DNA of 64,000 nucleotides from Eriocheir sinensis (Eukaryota > Arthropoda > Malacostraca > Decapoda > Varunidae): contig NC_066515.1 in assembly GCF_024679095.1 (NCBI RefSeq), forward strand, positions 22,934,217 to 22,998,216, read 5' to 3'. The position numbers and the translations under genes are program-made. Under the pieces are notes generated by a model. That model searched no databases and was not told the origin of the DNA. It saw only the letters and a list, made by a program, of their open reading frames with translations. Positions within the stretch are counted from its first letter, which is position 1. Every line of letters begins with the position of its first letter. Positions 32,531 through 43,660 of the stretch are shown piece after piece.

Positions 32531-32760
32531 ATATAAAGGAGTGATTCTTCTTATACCGTCAACAAAGGAGCATCAGCGGCCTCGTGCACGTGAGCTTCTG
32601 CAGGGGTGTCCTAGCGTCCGGGGAGCCTCTTCGCCGCGCCAGGAGTGATGTCCGCCGCGTCAGGAGACAAATGCCCCGGCGTCACTTGTGAATGCCCTTA
32701 GATGTATGATACGTCAGTCCGCCCTTAACTACCCCTCTTGTGAGCCCGTCCTTCTATGCG
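32531..32760. other. GC-rich low-copy island
   Basis: CpG-rich, with a local near-duplicate cgccgcgccaggagtgatg / cgccgcgtcaggagacaaatg at 32631-32672. No gene recognised. Confidence 0.45.
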
Positions 32761-33169
32761 CCTCTTTCTGCCCTCTTCTTTTTTTTTTTCTCTCTCTCTC
32801 TCTCCCTTCCCTATGTCCTTCTTTCCCTCTCCCTCCCTCTTCTCTTCTTTATCATTATTTTCTTTTTGGTTGTGTTGTTTTGTGATTCGTTTCTCATTGC
32901 GTGTTTTTTTTTTCCTCATTCTTTCGTTATGATTTTCTTTTTTTGTTAATTTCTTTTGTCTTATGTGTGTTATCCATCCTCTCCCCATTTCTATCTTCTC
33001 ATTCATCATTCTAATTATCCTTTATCTTCGTTTCTTAATATTTCTTTCATTTTCTTTCCCTTCCTCCTTTTCCGTCATCTATTCCTCCTCCTCCTCCTCC
33101 GTTTCTTCACTTTCATCTTTTCTCTCATTCATTACGTGTTTCTTCTCCACCTCTCACTGCTCATCCTTC
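32761..33169. other. Pyrimidine/T-rich tract
   Basis: Includes a CT run at 32788-32806 and CTC triplets at 33082-33101. No tandem unit fixed; open frames compositional. Confidence 0.7.
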
Positions 33170-33530
33170 CCTTAATCATGTACATAATTTTTTACATATT
33201 TCTCCTTGTCTTTATTCTCGTCACTCTCCTCTTCCTCCTCCTCCTCCTCCTTCATTTCGTCATCCTCCTCCGTCTTTCTTTTTTCCGCCTCTTCCTACAC
33301 TTCCTCATCTTAATTCTTGTATATCTTCTCGTCTTTATTCTCCCCGCTCTCCTCCTCCTCCTCCTCCTCCTCCTCCTCCTCCTTCATTTCGTCTTTCTTC
33401 TCCTCCACCTTCTCCACTTCCTCCTCTTAATCCTCCTTCTCTACTCTTCCGTTCATCTCGTATATCTCCACGTCTTTCTTCTCCTCGCTCACCTCCTCCT
33501 CCTCCTCTGTTTCCTTATCCTCCTTGACAA
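33170..33530. repeat. Degenerate ~125-140-bp pyrimidine repeat with (CTC)n
   Basis: gtctttattctc or cgtctttcttctc recurs near 33207, 33329 and 33470, each followed by cgctc or cactc and CTC triplets (33231-33252, 33350-33381, 33489-33508). cttcatttcgtc is shared by two units. Confidence 0.75.
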
Positions 33531-34157
33531 GCTGAAAATGTACACGCTCAAGTCGGACGCAAAATATAATGAGCAGTAGAAACTCGGCTTTGGCCCCGAG
33601 CGAAAATTAAGAGCCATCATATTATAACCTCCCCCGTGTTATTTTTGGCCAGCACTTCGCTACCCGAACCACGGCGTTGAACTGACTTAATTCCTGTTTA
33701 TCAGAGGGAGAAATCTTGCTTGTTAGATAAGATTGACGCTCGATAACGTTTGGTAATCATTTGAGTTTACGACTGGTGAAGATGTTACTTACATATTACT
33801 TAAGAATTCATTGTTTCCCCCGTATATGAAATTAGTTCCGGAAGGGTTAATGCAGAGATAGGTAATTTTAACGATAAACTTATACATCAGAAGCAACTAG
33901 TAGTAAAAAACGCGTGTAAACAAAAAACCCGTGCAATTAAAACTTACTCAACAACAGCCATTTATATATAATTGCCTCGCGTTGTGACTTAGTGTCGAAA
34001 ATAAATAAATATATAAAAGAGTTTTTTGTTATCAATATTAATCTAGCGTTTTTCAGGCGTGGGTTGAATTAGAGAGAAGTGAATGTGTATGAAAACTAAT
34101 GTGGCGAAGCAAGGAGCTAAAAAACGTGTTAGGTGTGTTTAAGATGAAATTTGAACA

Positions 34158-34160
<3 letters not shown>
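33531..34160. other. AT-rich low-copy sequence
   Basis: Balanced to AT-rich, non-repetitive. No gene, RNA or element recognised. Confidence 0.5.
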
Positions 34161-34211
<51 letters not shown>

Positions 34212-34443
34212 ACATGTTACTTGTGTTTATGATGAAAATTATTACCCTGGAGAGAGACAGATAGATAGATACACGATAGATAGACAGAGAGAGAGAGAGA
34301 GAGAGAGGCCGCCCAAGGGTTGTATCTAGATTCTCTCCAGGTATCTCAGAACAGGTGCCCAAAGAACAATGTGCAAGATTAATGAGAGAGAGAGAGAGAG
34401 AGAGAGAAGAAACAGACAAATTGACAGACAGACAGACAGACAA
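34161..34443. repeat. (GA)n / GATA / (GA)n / (CAGA)n compound locus
   Basis: GA at 34161-34208, GATA tetramers at about 34258-34283, GA at 34287-34307, GA at 34384-34409 and CAGA tetramers at 34426-34443, separated by short unique segments. Confidence 0.93.
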
Positions 34444-34660
34444 ACATTTATTTCCTCCTACTATCAACTTTCTTCACTTCTCTCACTTCCCCTCAACCTT
34501 CTATCTTATTTTCCTTTATCTCTTTCCTTCATCACCTTTTCCCTACTTCCCATCCGTATATTTCTCAGTCTTCCTCATTCTTTACCAGTCTTTATATATT
34601 TCTACCTTTATCAATATTCTTCGTCCCTATTTTTCTTTATCCTCCTTCCCATGTTCCGTT

Positions 34661-34996
34661 CTTCTAAGTCCTTTTTTCCGTTTTGCTGTGTTTCCTGTCA
34701 ATGGTTTTTTTTCTTCACTGTTATGTTCTGTTGTCATATTTTCTTTCTTGTTCTCTTTTTCCTTCTTTTCATTCTCATTTTCTTACGTTTAACTTTTTTT
34801 CCCCGTATCATCCTTTCCCTTTTCCTTTCTTCTAAGTCCTTTTTTCCGTTTGGTTGTGTTTCCTGTCAATGTTTTTTTTCTTCTCTATTTTGTTTTGTTT
34901 TCATATTTTCTTTCTTGTTCTCTTTTTCCTTCTTTTCATTCTCATTTTCTTACGTTTAACTTTTTTTCCCCGTATCCTGCTTTCTCTTTTCCTTTC
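34661..34996. repeat. 168-bp tandem duplication
   Basis: cttctaagtccttttttccg starts at 34661 and 34829; the copies are about 95% alike to ttttccccgtatc. T-rich, with frames open by composition. Confidence 0.96.
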
Positions 34997-35362
34997 GTTC
35001 TCACTATCACGATTCCTTCCCTGTTCTTCACCTCTATCCTTGTTATTTTCTCTTATTTTTTCTTTATCTTCTATCTTTTATTCCCCATCTTTATTCCTCT
35101 TTATTCCCCTTCTTTATCGTGTACCCTCATTCCGAACCCTTCCTCCTTACTTTCCTTTTTTCTCCCTTCCGTCCTCATCTTCATCCTTCATTTCTAAGCT
35201 CCTCCCCCAATCTCCCTATCTCCCTTCCTTTCTTCCCCTTCCCCTCCCCTTCCTTTCCTCCCCGTTCGCTCACCGTTCTTAATTTGCATACTCAGGTAAG
35301 CCTCACATTAATTAGGAAAAACAATTATACCTGGACCTCTATTGGACTTGAGGAGACCGAAA
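34997..35362. other. Pyrimidine-rich tract
   Basis: C/T-rich to about 35280, then a short balanced stretch. No tandem unit fixed. Confidence 0.65.
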
Positions 35363-35381
35363 TGTGTGTGTGTGTGTGTGT
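35363..35381. repeat. (TG)n microsatellite, 19 bp
   Basis: Nine TG steps. Confidence 0.9.
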
Positions 35382-36529
35382 ATTCCAAGACTTTCATCTC
35401 CTCCCTTCTCCTCTTGTTACCATTCTCGTCCCCAACCGGTTTTCTTCATGTTTATTTTCTTGCGTGTTCATTTGTTTTAATTGTCGTCATTGTTGTTATA
35501 TTTGTTTTGTTTTCTCTATGTTACCAGTTATTATTTTTTGTTATATTTTTTTACTTCTAAATTCTGCCATATAGCACTCCTTTTTTTTTCTCAATCATAT
35601 TTCAGCACTCGTTTTTTTTCTGTATTTTACCACTTTTTATGTTCACTTTTATTTTGCCATTTATTTTCTCTTTAAATAGAATTCCTTGTTTTATATACTC
35701 AGTCGTGGTTCACCATTCTTACATATATTTTACCATTTTTTGCTCTTTATAATTTATCTCTTATTTTCTTCCCTGATTTTTCACCATGAGTAGTTACTGT
35801 TATACCCTTTAATAAATCCATACATCCTTTTAGTACAATTATTCCTCCTATATTATCTTTCATTACATAAGTGACGTCCATAGCTTCTGCCTCTTCCTAA
35901 TAATAATCGCTTCCTTTACCATACTTATTAGATGTTATTATGTTGATTCAATTGTAATATTTTGTTCTTTCTTTTCTATAATTATTTCACCGATTTTCAT
36001 CTCACTTTTTTCTCCTCCTTAGCATTTCTTCTTCATAACTCTTTTCTTCGATATTCCTTACTTGTCTTCCCTTCACGTCTATTCCTTATTAGCTCACCTG
36101 TTTCATTTTCCTCCTCCCTTTATCTTCATTTTTATTGCCTTCCGTTTTCTGCTTCCCGTCTGCCATTATATTCCTTCTTTATCACCTCGTCCAGCGCCTC
36201 CTTCCCCTCCGCGCCAAACAAGGCTGATCGACTACTTATCTTTATAGCCTCAAACCGGAGTAAGTTATGCAACCCCAATAAATACCAGACCGGCTCTACA
36301 GACACTTTTTTCACCTATTATCTTTCACTTAACTTCTGCCCCTATTTTCATCACGTACTACACCTTTTTGTCACTCTTTTCTTCCATTATATATCACCTG
36401 TAAATTACGGTTTCTGTTTTTTTTTATATATACATTTATCACTTCCCTGTATGTTCCGTTACTTTCATTCTTGACTCTCCTATTGACATTCGTTGAGTCT
36501 TTATCTTTACTATTTTCCTATTTTGTGTA
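35382..36529. other. T-rich low-copy sequence
   Basis: Long T-rich and TA-rich plus strand with no clear tandem unit. The 170-codon open frame at 35962-36474 is F/S/L-rich and unrecognised. Confidence 0.55.
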
Positions 36530-36815
36530 GTCAAGGCTCCGACACACTGTTAATCCCAATTCCTTTCTTTTATACTCACAAAACCATTAACCTCCGTCTT
36601 ACCTTTTCCTTTCGTCTCTTCACTCCCCTCTTCTCTTAGGTCAGTGGGCGTTTAAGATCCAGCACACTGACAACCGACCGTTTATTCAGTACTCATAAGC
36701 CCCTCTCTTACCCCTTTTCACTCACCTCCGTCCTACCGTTCCCTTACCTTTCCCCTTCTCTTCCCGTGGGTCAAGGGACGGTCGGTAAGGCTCCAACACA
36801 GACTTAACCTCACGA
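36530..36815. repeat. Degenerate ~125-bp repeat
   Basis: gtcaaggctccgacacac, then gtcagtggg..agatccagcacactgac, then gtcaaggg..aaggctccaacacagac lie at 36531, 36641 and 36770, with tactca and cacctccgtc.tacc words between them. Diverged. Confidence 0.65.
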
Positions 36816-37241
36816 CACACGACACAATAATTACACAACTCGGCGGCTCATCAGTCTCGCCAAAGGTTCATTTCAAGGTGATTCATTGCAGCGATCGGGA
36901 AGTCACGATAGCTGCGCCTCACCTGTGCCCCGACGATCCCTCTCCCGCACAGGTGAAAAAGGCGTGCAATTAAGGAACAGTGAGGTAGTAATGGTGGCCC
37001 TGCGAGGCATCAGCTGGTTCATCTTGTACCACCTGACCGCCGCTGGTGTGGGCGACGTGGGCGAAGAAAGTGATGGCTAGGAAGGGTTTTGTTTCGTGTG
37101 TGTGGTCGTGGGCTTAAAGGGACCCAGAGAAACGTTTTGAGAGGTTTTGTTTCCCGCTGAATCGTGATGCTGGGAAACTAAATTAAATGAAACTTGATAA
37201 ATGAATGTCTCGAGTTTGCACGACAAAATGACAGTGGCAGA

Positions 37242-37242
<1 letters not shown>
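36816..37242. other. Low-copy balanced sequence
   Basis: Non-repetitive, with CACCTG/CAGGTG words at 36918 and 36951. A 64-codon open frame at 36886-37080 has ordinary composition but no recognisable domain. Exon or regulatory element cannot be decided here. Confidence 0.45.

Positions 37243-37286
<44 letters not shown>
37243..37286. repeat. (AGT)n microsatellite, 44 bp
   Basis: Uninterrupted AGT triplets. Confidence 0.96.
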
Positions 37287-37379
37287 CATACATATCTTAC
37301 CTCATACCAGAATTATATAATATCTCACTCATTCATCAGTTTACTCATTCACCTTTCCCTTTCTCGTTTCAATTCTCTT

Positions 37380-37553
37380 CCTCTTCCTCCTCCTCCTCCT
37401 CCTCCTCTTCCTCCACGTTTGATTCAAGGATTTCGACCATTGTGAATTTTCCGCTTAATTAGAGAAGCTTGTTGAGCCGGCGTACTTCAAGGCTCTCCCT
37501 CGCCGACCCTCTTGTTTGTCGCCTCCTCCTCCTCCTCCTCCTCGTCCTCCTCT
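37380..37553. repeat. Two (CTC)n patches
   Basis: CTC triplets at 37380-37413 and 37522-37553, separated by a low-copy AT/GC-balanced segment. Confidence 0.88.
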
Positions 37554-37744
37554 GTTTTGTTCTCTTCTCACGCTTATTTTCTGCCTTCTTTATTAATTAC
37601 GTTTTCTTAATATTTTCCATTGTGTGTTTTTTGTTTGTTAAGTAATTGATGGTTTTGATTGTGATTGGTTTTTTTATGATGTGTTGATTTTTGGTGGTTT
37701 TTATCGTGGTTTTGGAATGGGTGACCCTCGTTTTGGTACTAATT

Positions 37745-37812
37745 CTGTCTGTCTTTGTCTGTCTGTCTGTCTGTCTCTCCTGCTCTCTTCCTCTCTCCCT
37801 CTCTCTCTCTCG
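37745..37812. repeat. (TGTC)n and (CT)n compound microsatellite
   Basis: TGTC tetramers at 37745-37778, then CT-rich to 37812. Confidence 0.9.
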
Positions 37813-38115
37813 CTCTACTCCATTCTCTCACATTCTATCAAATTTCATAAAATCCCAACCATTAACAAGATTATCCCAGAAGTGTAAGTGAATCCCGGAT
37901 AAACCTCACCCTCCCCCCTCCTTCCCCTCCTCCCCCACCCACCCCCTTCACCCACGCCCCACACGTGTCGACTTCCTGCCGGCACGCCCCAGCACGTGGC
38001 CCTCTGAGGACGCTGAAGGCCCGTCTGAAAGGATCTGTGAGACGTGTGTGTTAGGAGCCATCACGAGGAGGAGCTGCTTTAGTGTGTGAGGGGGAGGGGG
38101 AGGGAGAGGAGGTGG

Positions 38116-38117
<2 letters not shown>
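37813..38117. other. C-rich then balanced low-copy sequence
   Basis: 37905-37950 has long C-runs; 37955-38060 is GC-rich with CpGs. No gene recognised. Confidence 0.5.

Positions 38118-38153
<36 letters not shown>
38118..38153. repeat. (GT)n microsatellite, 36 bp
   Basis: Perfect GT dinucleotides. Confidence 0.96.
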
Positions 38154-38155
<2 letters not shown>

Positions 38156-38208
38156 TAAATGTATGTAAGTTATATGAGTTACTTTACTTGTTTCCCTTTT
38201 TGTATCTT

Positions 38209-38242
38209 TCTATCTCTATCTACCTATCTATCTATCTATCTC
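38209..38242. repeat. (CTAT)n microsatellite
   Basis: CTAT tetramers with one CTAC variant. Confidence 0.9.
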
Positions 38243-38357
38243 CCTCTCTTACGCTTTTTCTATTATATGATTTTATTTCCTTTTATCAATATATTTATCG
38301 TTTATCATCACGAATTTATTGAACGAGGTGCAATATATCGATTTTTTTACCCATCAT

Positions 38358-38361
<4 letters not shown>

Positions 38362-38399
<38 letters not shown>
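38362..38399. repeat. (GT)n microsatellite, 38 bp
   Basis: Perfect GT dinucleotides abutting a GC-rich block. Confidence 0.96.
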
Positions 38400-38401
<2 letters not shown>

Positions 38402-38500
38402 CCGCCCCGCCCCCCCGCCGGCCGCAGCAGGAGCCCCGTACTCCCGCCGTCCCCTCGGAGGCGCCGCGACCCTTGGCACGGCCCGGAACAATGATCGCTG
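38400..38500. other. GC-rich CpG-dense block
   Basis: About 90 bp of very high GC with many CpGs (gccgccccgccccccgcc onward), starting exactly at the end of the GT repeat. CpG-island-like but short. Confidence 0.6.
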
Positions 38501-39299
38501 GACGTCCGTGAATGGAGGAGGAAAGGAGAGAAAAGGGGAGTGAAGGAGAGACGGAGGAACAGTGGGAGGGCGGGTGGCGGGAGGAATAGAAGGCGAGAGG
38601 CGGGGTGGGAGGGTCTGAGAGCAGAGTGTTTTTCTGCTCAATTATCCTCATTAAGGTATTGATCAGGGGCGAGGGAGGCGACGCCGCTCGTGGGAGGAAG
38701 AGGTGACTCCGGGTAAACAAACCTCCGCCACACACAGGCACGGAAGGTGTGGCGCAGGTAGTTTCTCTGTGATTAACGAACATTACTGTGCTACAAGACG
38801 AATTTGATGACCTAGGTGCAACACTGATGCATATACTGACAACTCCAACATACTTAAAATAATGCATATCTGTGATTATATATACACCCAGATTGCATAA
38901 GTTCCTCTGTACCTGTGTAGAAGGCAAGCAGAAGTGATGATGACGTACAGGTAACATCTACAAAGCCGCAGGTGATGGCTAAAGTAATACACAGGTGGTG
39001 GTTTTATACGCTCAGGTGGTTCCGCATTCCTCAGGTGTGTTCACGTGTGTCGAGTCGTGAGGCTAATGTATGATTCAAGGTAATTTTGAGACTTAAGTGA
39101 AATGGATAAAAATGTGAAGGTTATTATGTTTCATTTTAGATTTGTTTGTTTTTGTTTTGTTTTGAGTTGATGTAAATGCGGTTTCTGTGAAGGCCTTGTA
39201 TGTTATTTTATTCATTTGTTTTTCACAGAATTAATCTTTTTGTCGTTTTGTTACGTAAAGGAGATGAAATTTGTTTTTTGTTTTATTATTTTGCTTATG
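38501..39299. other. Low-copy sequence
   Basis: 38500-38640 is G-rich; 38640-39060 is balanced with CAGGTGG and GCTCAGGTGG words at 38990-39040; 39060-39299 is T-rich. No gene recognised. Confidence 0.5.

Positions 39300-39343
<44 letters not shown>
39300..39343. repeat. (AC)n microsatellite, 44 bp
   Basis: Perfect AC dinucleotides. Confidence 0.97.
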
Positions 39344-39345
<2 letters not shown>

Positions 39346-39420
39346 TTAACACCACGCGAAGCAGAAAATACACACGACTTGAGTATAATTTGTCATTTCC
39401 GTCGATCGGTAGTACAAGAC

Positions 39421-39645
39421 CCTCCTCCTCCTCCTCCTCCTCCTCCTCTTCTTCCTCTTCCACCTCCTCCTCTTTCTCTTCTTTTCCAGAGTCCTTTTTC
39501 CATTTCTTCCCCATCATCTTCCTCTTTCCCCTCCTTCTCTTCCTCCTCATCCTTTCTTCCGCTTCCTCTTCTTTCCAAAACCTTCATGACAACTTTTCCT
39601 CTTCCCCTTCCTTCTCATTTCCCTCTTCCTCTTCCTCTTTCTCCT
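39421..39645. repeat. (CCT)n and pyrimidine tract
   Basis: CCT triplets at 39421-39448, then C/T-rich sequence with TTCC words to 39645. Confidence 0.85.
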
Positions 39646-40263
39646 GATCATTTGCAGGGACAAACGGTGACGGACGGACGAAAGGGGAAAGAAAACGAGA
39701 AGAGGGGACGGCAGGGGTAGGAAGGAGGAAAGTTCTCGCGGTACAAAAAGACCAAAGGATAACCCATTTCATTTAGCCTCCGTCTCCCCTCGTCGCTTGT
39801 GTATCTTTGGGCTTCCGTTGGGCCGGCATTGGAGGGCATTGGAGGGGCCTCTTGAGTCTTAATGGGGCGTGAGGGAAGCGCGGGGCTCACGTGGGAACTG
39901 AGGGAGGGTGGGAGGGCGGGACGGAGGGAGAGAGCAAGGGCGGGTGAGTCTGGTATTGGTGGGATGGAAGGGATGGTGTGATGGTGTTGTTTTTAAGGTT
40001 TTGTTTGCGTTCTGCTGTGGTTTGGTTGTTTTGTGGTGTTTGTTTTGATGTGGTTTGAGTTTTTTTTCTGTTTTGATTTGTTGTGTTTGTATGTTAGATG
40101 TTTTCATGTCTGTTTGTCTGCCTGTCTGTTTGTCTCTCTCTAACAGCCATTGGTCGTTTTGCAGTGCTTTGTATGATTTTCTTATGTTTAGTTTGTTTTT
40201 GTATTTGTTTTAAGATGTGTTTCTATGTCTTTTTACCTGTATTTTTCTGTATGTTTTAGTTTC
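39646..40263. other. Low-copy GC-rich then T/G-rich sequence
   Basis: 39650-39960 is balanced to G-rich; 39980-40260 is T/G-rich with gtttgtctg words at 40108-40135. No gene recognised. Confidence 0.5.
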
Positions 40264-40264
40264 A

Positions 40265-40301
<37 letters not shown>

Positions 40302-40331
40302 GCTACCGCTACCATTACCACCACTACTATA

Positions 40332-40362
<31 letters not shown>

Positions 40363-40388
40363 ACTTCTGCTACTACTACTATTACTCT

Positions 40389-40434
<46 letters not shown>

Positions 40435-40461
40435 GCTACTTCTGCTACCGCTGCCACTACC
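40264..40461. repeat. Imperfect (TAC)n array, ~200 bp
   Basis: TAC/ACT triplets interrupted by ccgctaccatt, cttctgc and ctcttac words. The word gctaccgct appears near both ends. Confidence 0.95.
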
Positions 40462-40814
40462 ATGTTCGTAATAATGCGTCCTCATCTGCTCTTTTTGCCC
40501 CTAACAGCCATTTCAAAACCCGCAGCCTCCTCTTTTTCCTGCTCATAAAACAGAATGAACAGACAAACGCCACCACTACTGCGTTTGCGGGAATAAATAA
40601 AAGGAATTATGATCTGCCGCTGCGGCCTTGAAAAACAGCGAAAAAAAAAGGGGGGTTATTACGCTATTTTTCAAGCCGTGTTATTGCGTCTCATTTTTAT
40701 TTTTTTATCGCTCGTGTTGTGTCGGGATCTATTTTTCATTTATTTTGTCATTTTTTCCGAACATTTCCACCTCATCCACGGCGCTAAAGGTTTATGTGTA
40801 GGGGGGAAGGGGAG
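40462..40814. other. Low-copy sequence
   Basis: Balanced with A-run at 40639 and T-runs near 40700-40750. No gene recognised. Confidence 0.5.
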
Positions 40815-40857
40815 AGTGTGTGTGTGTGTGTATGTGTGTGTGTGTGTGTGTGTGTGT
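40815..40857. repeat. (GT)n microsatellite, interrupted
   Basis: GT dinucleotides with one AT step. Confidence 0.95.
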
Positions 40858-41197
40858 TGATCAAAGTGAAGCATATGTTTTGAATCTTACTCACATTAGG
40901 TTGATTGTGACCTTAAGAAGCGAATAGTTCACTTGTCTACTGAAACGTAACATAACAAAAAGTCACCTTCCTGTTTTTGTGTCCAAGATGATTGTATGTT
41001 TTGCTTCGCTGTAAACGGAATCATATTATAAGAACATAACGTCTCGCTTAATTTTATGACTTCATCGCGGTTCTATTATCCAGATTAAAACACTGGGCTT
41101 GTTATTTTGAACTTGAACCCATTGTGAGGACTCGGCTCTTGAGACTCCGCGGAAGGATCAAGGTCAGCGAAGGACATTTGTCTTTAACCTCTTGACT
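40858..41197. other. Low-copy sequence
   Basis: Balanced AT-rich. The word tttaacctcttgactgcg at 41183 resembles the reverse complement of 41979-41996. No gene recognised. Confidence 0.5.
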
Positions 41198-41373
41198 GCG
41201 GATTTCGTACAAGAGGACCTCACCAAGCTACAGGAATGGAACAAAAAAGTGGCTGCTACAATTCACTAAAGAAAAATGTAGTCCTGCACTTTGGGAGGGG
41301 ATATCCAGCACACCAATACCACATGGGAATCACTCCACTATTCACCACAGAGGCAGAGAAAACCCTTGGAATA
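41198..41373 (+). pseudogene. Non-LTR retrotransposon reverse transcriptase fragment (jockey-like), frameshifted
   Basis: This is the only protein-derived sequence I can recognise in the window. Read on the plus strand it gives, in order, ADFVQEDLTKLQEWN, then WLLQFTKEKC, then VLHFGRG, then PLFTTEAEKTLGI. That series (QEDL..LQEW, KW.L.F...KC, LHFG, then E.EK.LG) is the pattern I know from the region just after the catalytic palm of jockey-type LINE reverse transcriptases, which would have acted in target-primed reverse transcription. The catalytic DD-containing motif is not present. Two frame disruptions break the reading: an extra base after the A-run near 41250, and a one- or two-base change near 41280 between the KC and LHFG parts. 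The fragment is about 59 codons, far short of a full RT of several hundred residues, and the left side shows no continuing similarity. On the right it ends abruptly at the first unit of the 33-bp array. Dead relic; the clade assignment is from motif memory only. Confidence 0.8.
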
Positions 41374-41968
41374 TAATATGTTACCATGCTACCAGTAAAA
41401 GCCAAATAATATGTTACCAGGCTACCAGTAAAAGCCAAATAATATGTTACCAGGCTACCAGTAAAAGCCAAATAATATGATACCAGGCTACCAGTAAAAG
41501 CCAAATAATATGATACCATGCTACCAGTAAAAGCCAAATAATATGTTACCATGCTACCAGTAAAAGCCAAATAATATGTTACCAGGCTACCAGTAAAAGC
41601 CAAATAATATGTTACCAGGCTACCAGTAAAAGCCAAATAATATGTTACCAGGCTACCAGTAAAAGCCAAATAATATGTTACCAGGCTACCAGTAAAAGCC
41701 AAATAATATGTTACCAGGCTACCAGTAAAAGCCAAATAATATGTTACCAGGCTACCAGTAAAAGCCAAATAATATGTTACCAGGCTACCAGTAAAAGCCA
41801 AATAATATGTTACCAGGCTACCAGTAAAAGCCAAATAATATGTTACCAGGCTACCAGTAAAAGCCAAATAATATGTTACCAGGCTACCAGTAAAAGACAA
41901 ATAATATGATACCATGCTACCAGTAAAAGCCAAATAATATGTTACCAGGCTACCAGTAAAAGCCAAAT
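41371..41968. repeat. 33-bp minisatellite, 18 units
   Basis: The unit taatatgttaccaggctacc plus agtaaaagccaaa repeats every 33 bp from 41374 to 41968. Most units are identical; variants are a/t and g/t changes (gataccatg). 33 bp is 11 codons, so the minus strand reads AFTGSLVTYYL eighteen times, but the frame opens at a TTG rather than an ATG. I do not call it a gene. The left junction lies within the RT relic. Confidence 0.98.
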
Positions 41969-42705
41969 CCGTGCCAATCGCAGCGGGCGGGTTAAACTTG
42001 AAGTCGGTTAGAGAACATTACGTGTCCCGCCGCCTCAGAACTCCGTGCCGATGCTGCGTTCAAGGTCTTTTCGGGTGACATTTTGCTTTGATCCCAGTAG
42101 AAAAATTGGTTAATGTTTTGCTCCATTTTTAAAGCTGTTTGGTGATGCTGCGCTGAAGAATTTCTCGTAATATCACTGTAAACTGTAAACAATATAAACT
42201 TTTGCAACTTTACCTTGGATGAATCACGAGTTAAAAAGCTTAATAAAAATAGTACACTTCATTCCAATTATAACACTACATCCTTGCATTAAAAGATAAA
42301 TCCCACTAGAACATTTTCCTTACCTTCTGAAACTTTACCTTGATTGCTTCGCTGTTAAGATAAAAGCATAAGAACACAATATTTTTCTTAACTTTTAAAA
42401 CTATATTACTGCATCCAAGGACACATTAGGATAACACACATCACTGCACTTCAATACGTGACTGTACCGCGCTCAAGGACACGCCTCACCTGTGCCTCGC
42501 CCCTCTCCACCTGGCGGCTCACGAGACACATAAACAAGGATCTCATTACGGCTCCCAGGTGTTACGAGGCGCCCAGCCATGTCAGGTAGAAGGTGTATGT
42601 CATGGTGTTTCAAAAAAAGGGAATCGAGAACACTGAATCACTGGTTTGTATTGGAATGAACGTCCCTGATGCAGAATAAAGGTCAGGGTTCATGCTTAAG
42701 TTGAC
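41969..42705. other. Low-copy sequence
   Basis: Balanced, AT-rich at 42200-42420. 42470-42600 is GC-richer with CACCTG and CAGGTG words. The 71-codon minus-strand frame at 41992-42207 has ordinary composition but no recognisable family. Confidence 0.5.
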
Positions 42706-42828
42706 GTCTGCTTGTGTGTGTGTGTCTTGTTTTTGTTTTTGTTTTTTGCATGTGTTTTTATTCGGGGTGATGTACAAGTGGAGTGTATTGGTGTGTGTGT
42801 GTGTGTGTGTGTGCGTGTGCGTGTGTCT
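42706..42828. repeat. Two (GT)n patches
   Basis: GT steps at 42712-42726 and 42791-42826 (the latter with GC interruptions). Confidence 0.9.
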
Positions 42829-43409
42829 CGTCCTTGCTCTGTGGTATGCGAAACTGCTGTTCATTCTTATAATTGTCATTCTAAGGTATTGTTTCGAGCG
42901 ATTTATTTTCTTACGTTTATGGAAATTCTCGTCTGCATTACACACATTATCGTACGTCCATTTTGCTCCGTTTAATTACACGTTTCCATTGTATCATTAC
43001 GACCACTGTTAATTATTTGTATTTTCCTCTATATTTCTTACTGCCTAACCGCACGCCAACAACCAACTCACCACAATTTTTCCCTCCACACAAAATCTTT
43101 TCCACTCATGCGATTTTGCTATTTTTCTTCATCCGTACAGTTAACCTTTTTCCAAGCGATCAATCTCTCCCCTAATTACTCACTTTCCTTCCAACCTGCC
43201 CCTCTTCCCTACCTGGCTCGCGGCGCCCCACCCATCACCTGCCAGTTAATCAGCCGTCTCACCTTACCATCTGTCCACCTGGCTGCTTGTGCTCCGATTT
43301 TTGAGTCCACGCGCACCTGTACCACCTGTTTACCTTTGCCTTTTATCCTGCGTTCTTCAACATCCTCCTCCTCCTCCTTCTCTTCATCATCATCCTCGTC
43401 GTCATCTTC
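42829..43409. other. Low-copy, pyrimidine-biased sequence
   Basis: T-rich at 42840-43190, then C-rich with several CACCTG words at 43235-43330. CTC triplets at 43362-43380. No gene recognised. Confidence 0.5.
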
Positions 43410-43660
43410 ATTATCTGCTTTGTATCCTTTAGTCTCTTTCTCCTTTTCTTCCTCTTCTTATATTTTTCTGTCTCATTTTTCCTCCTACTTCGTATCCTTC
43501 AGTTCCTTTTTCCTCCTCCTCCTTCTCCCTTTTCTGTATCCTTCAATCTCTTTCTCCTCCTCCCTCTCTCGTATCCTCTAGTTTCCTTTTTCGTTCGCTT
43601 CCTTCTCTTAATGATCTTGCATCCTTTAATTTCATCTCCTCCTCCTCCTCCTCCTCCTCA
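43410..43660. repeat. Degenerate pyrimidine repeat, spacing 35-71 bp
   Basis: The word gtatcctttagtctcttt and variants recurs at about 43422, 43493, 43537, 43572 and 43620, separated by CTC-rich filler. Confidence 0.6.

Noticed and set aside
41256..41966. 236-codon minus-strand frame with AFTGSLVTYYL repeats
   Set aside because: It is the translation of a 33-bp minisatellite, opens at TTG rather than ATG, and reads backwards through an RT relic that lies on the other strand.
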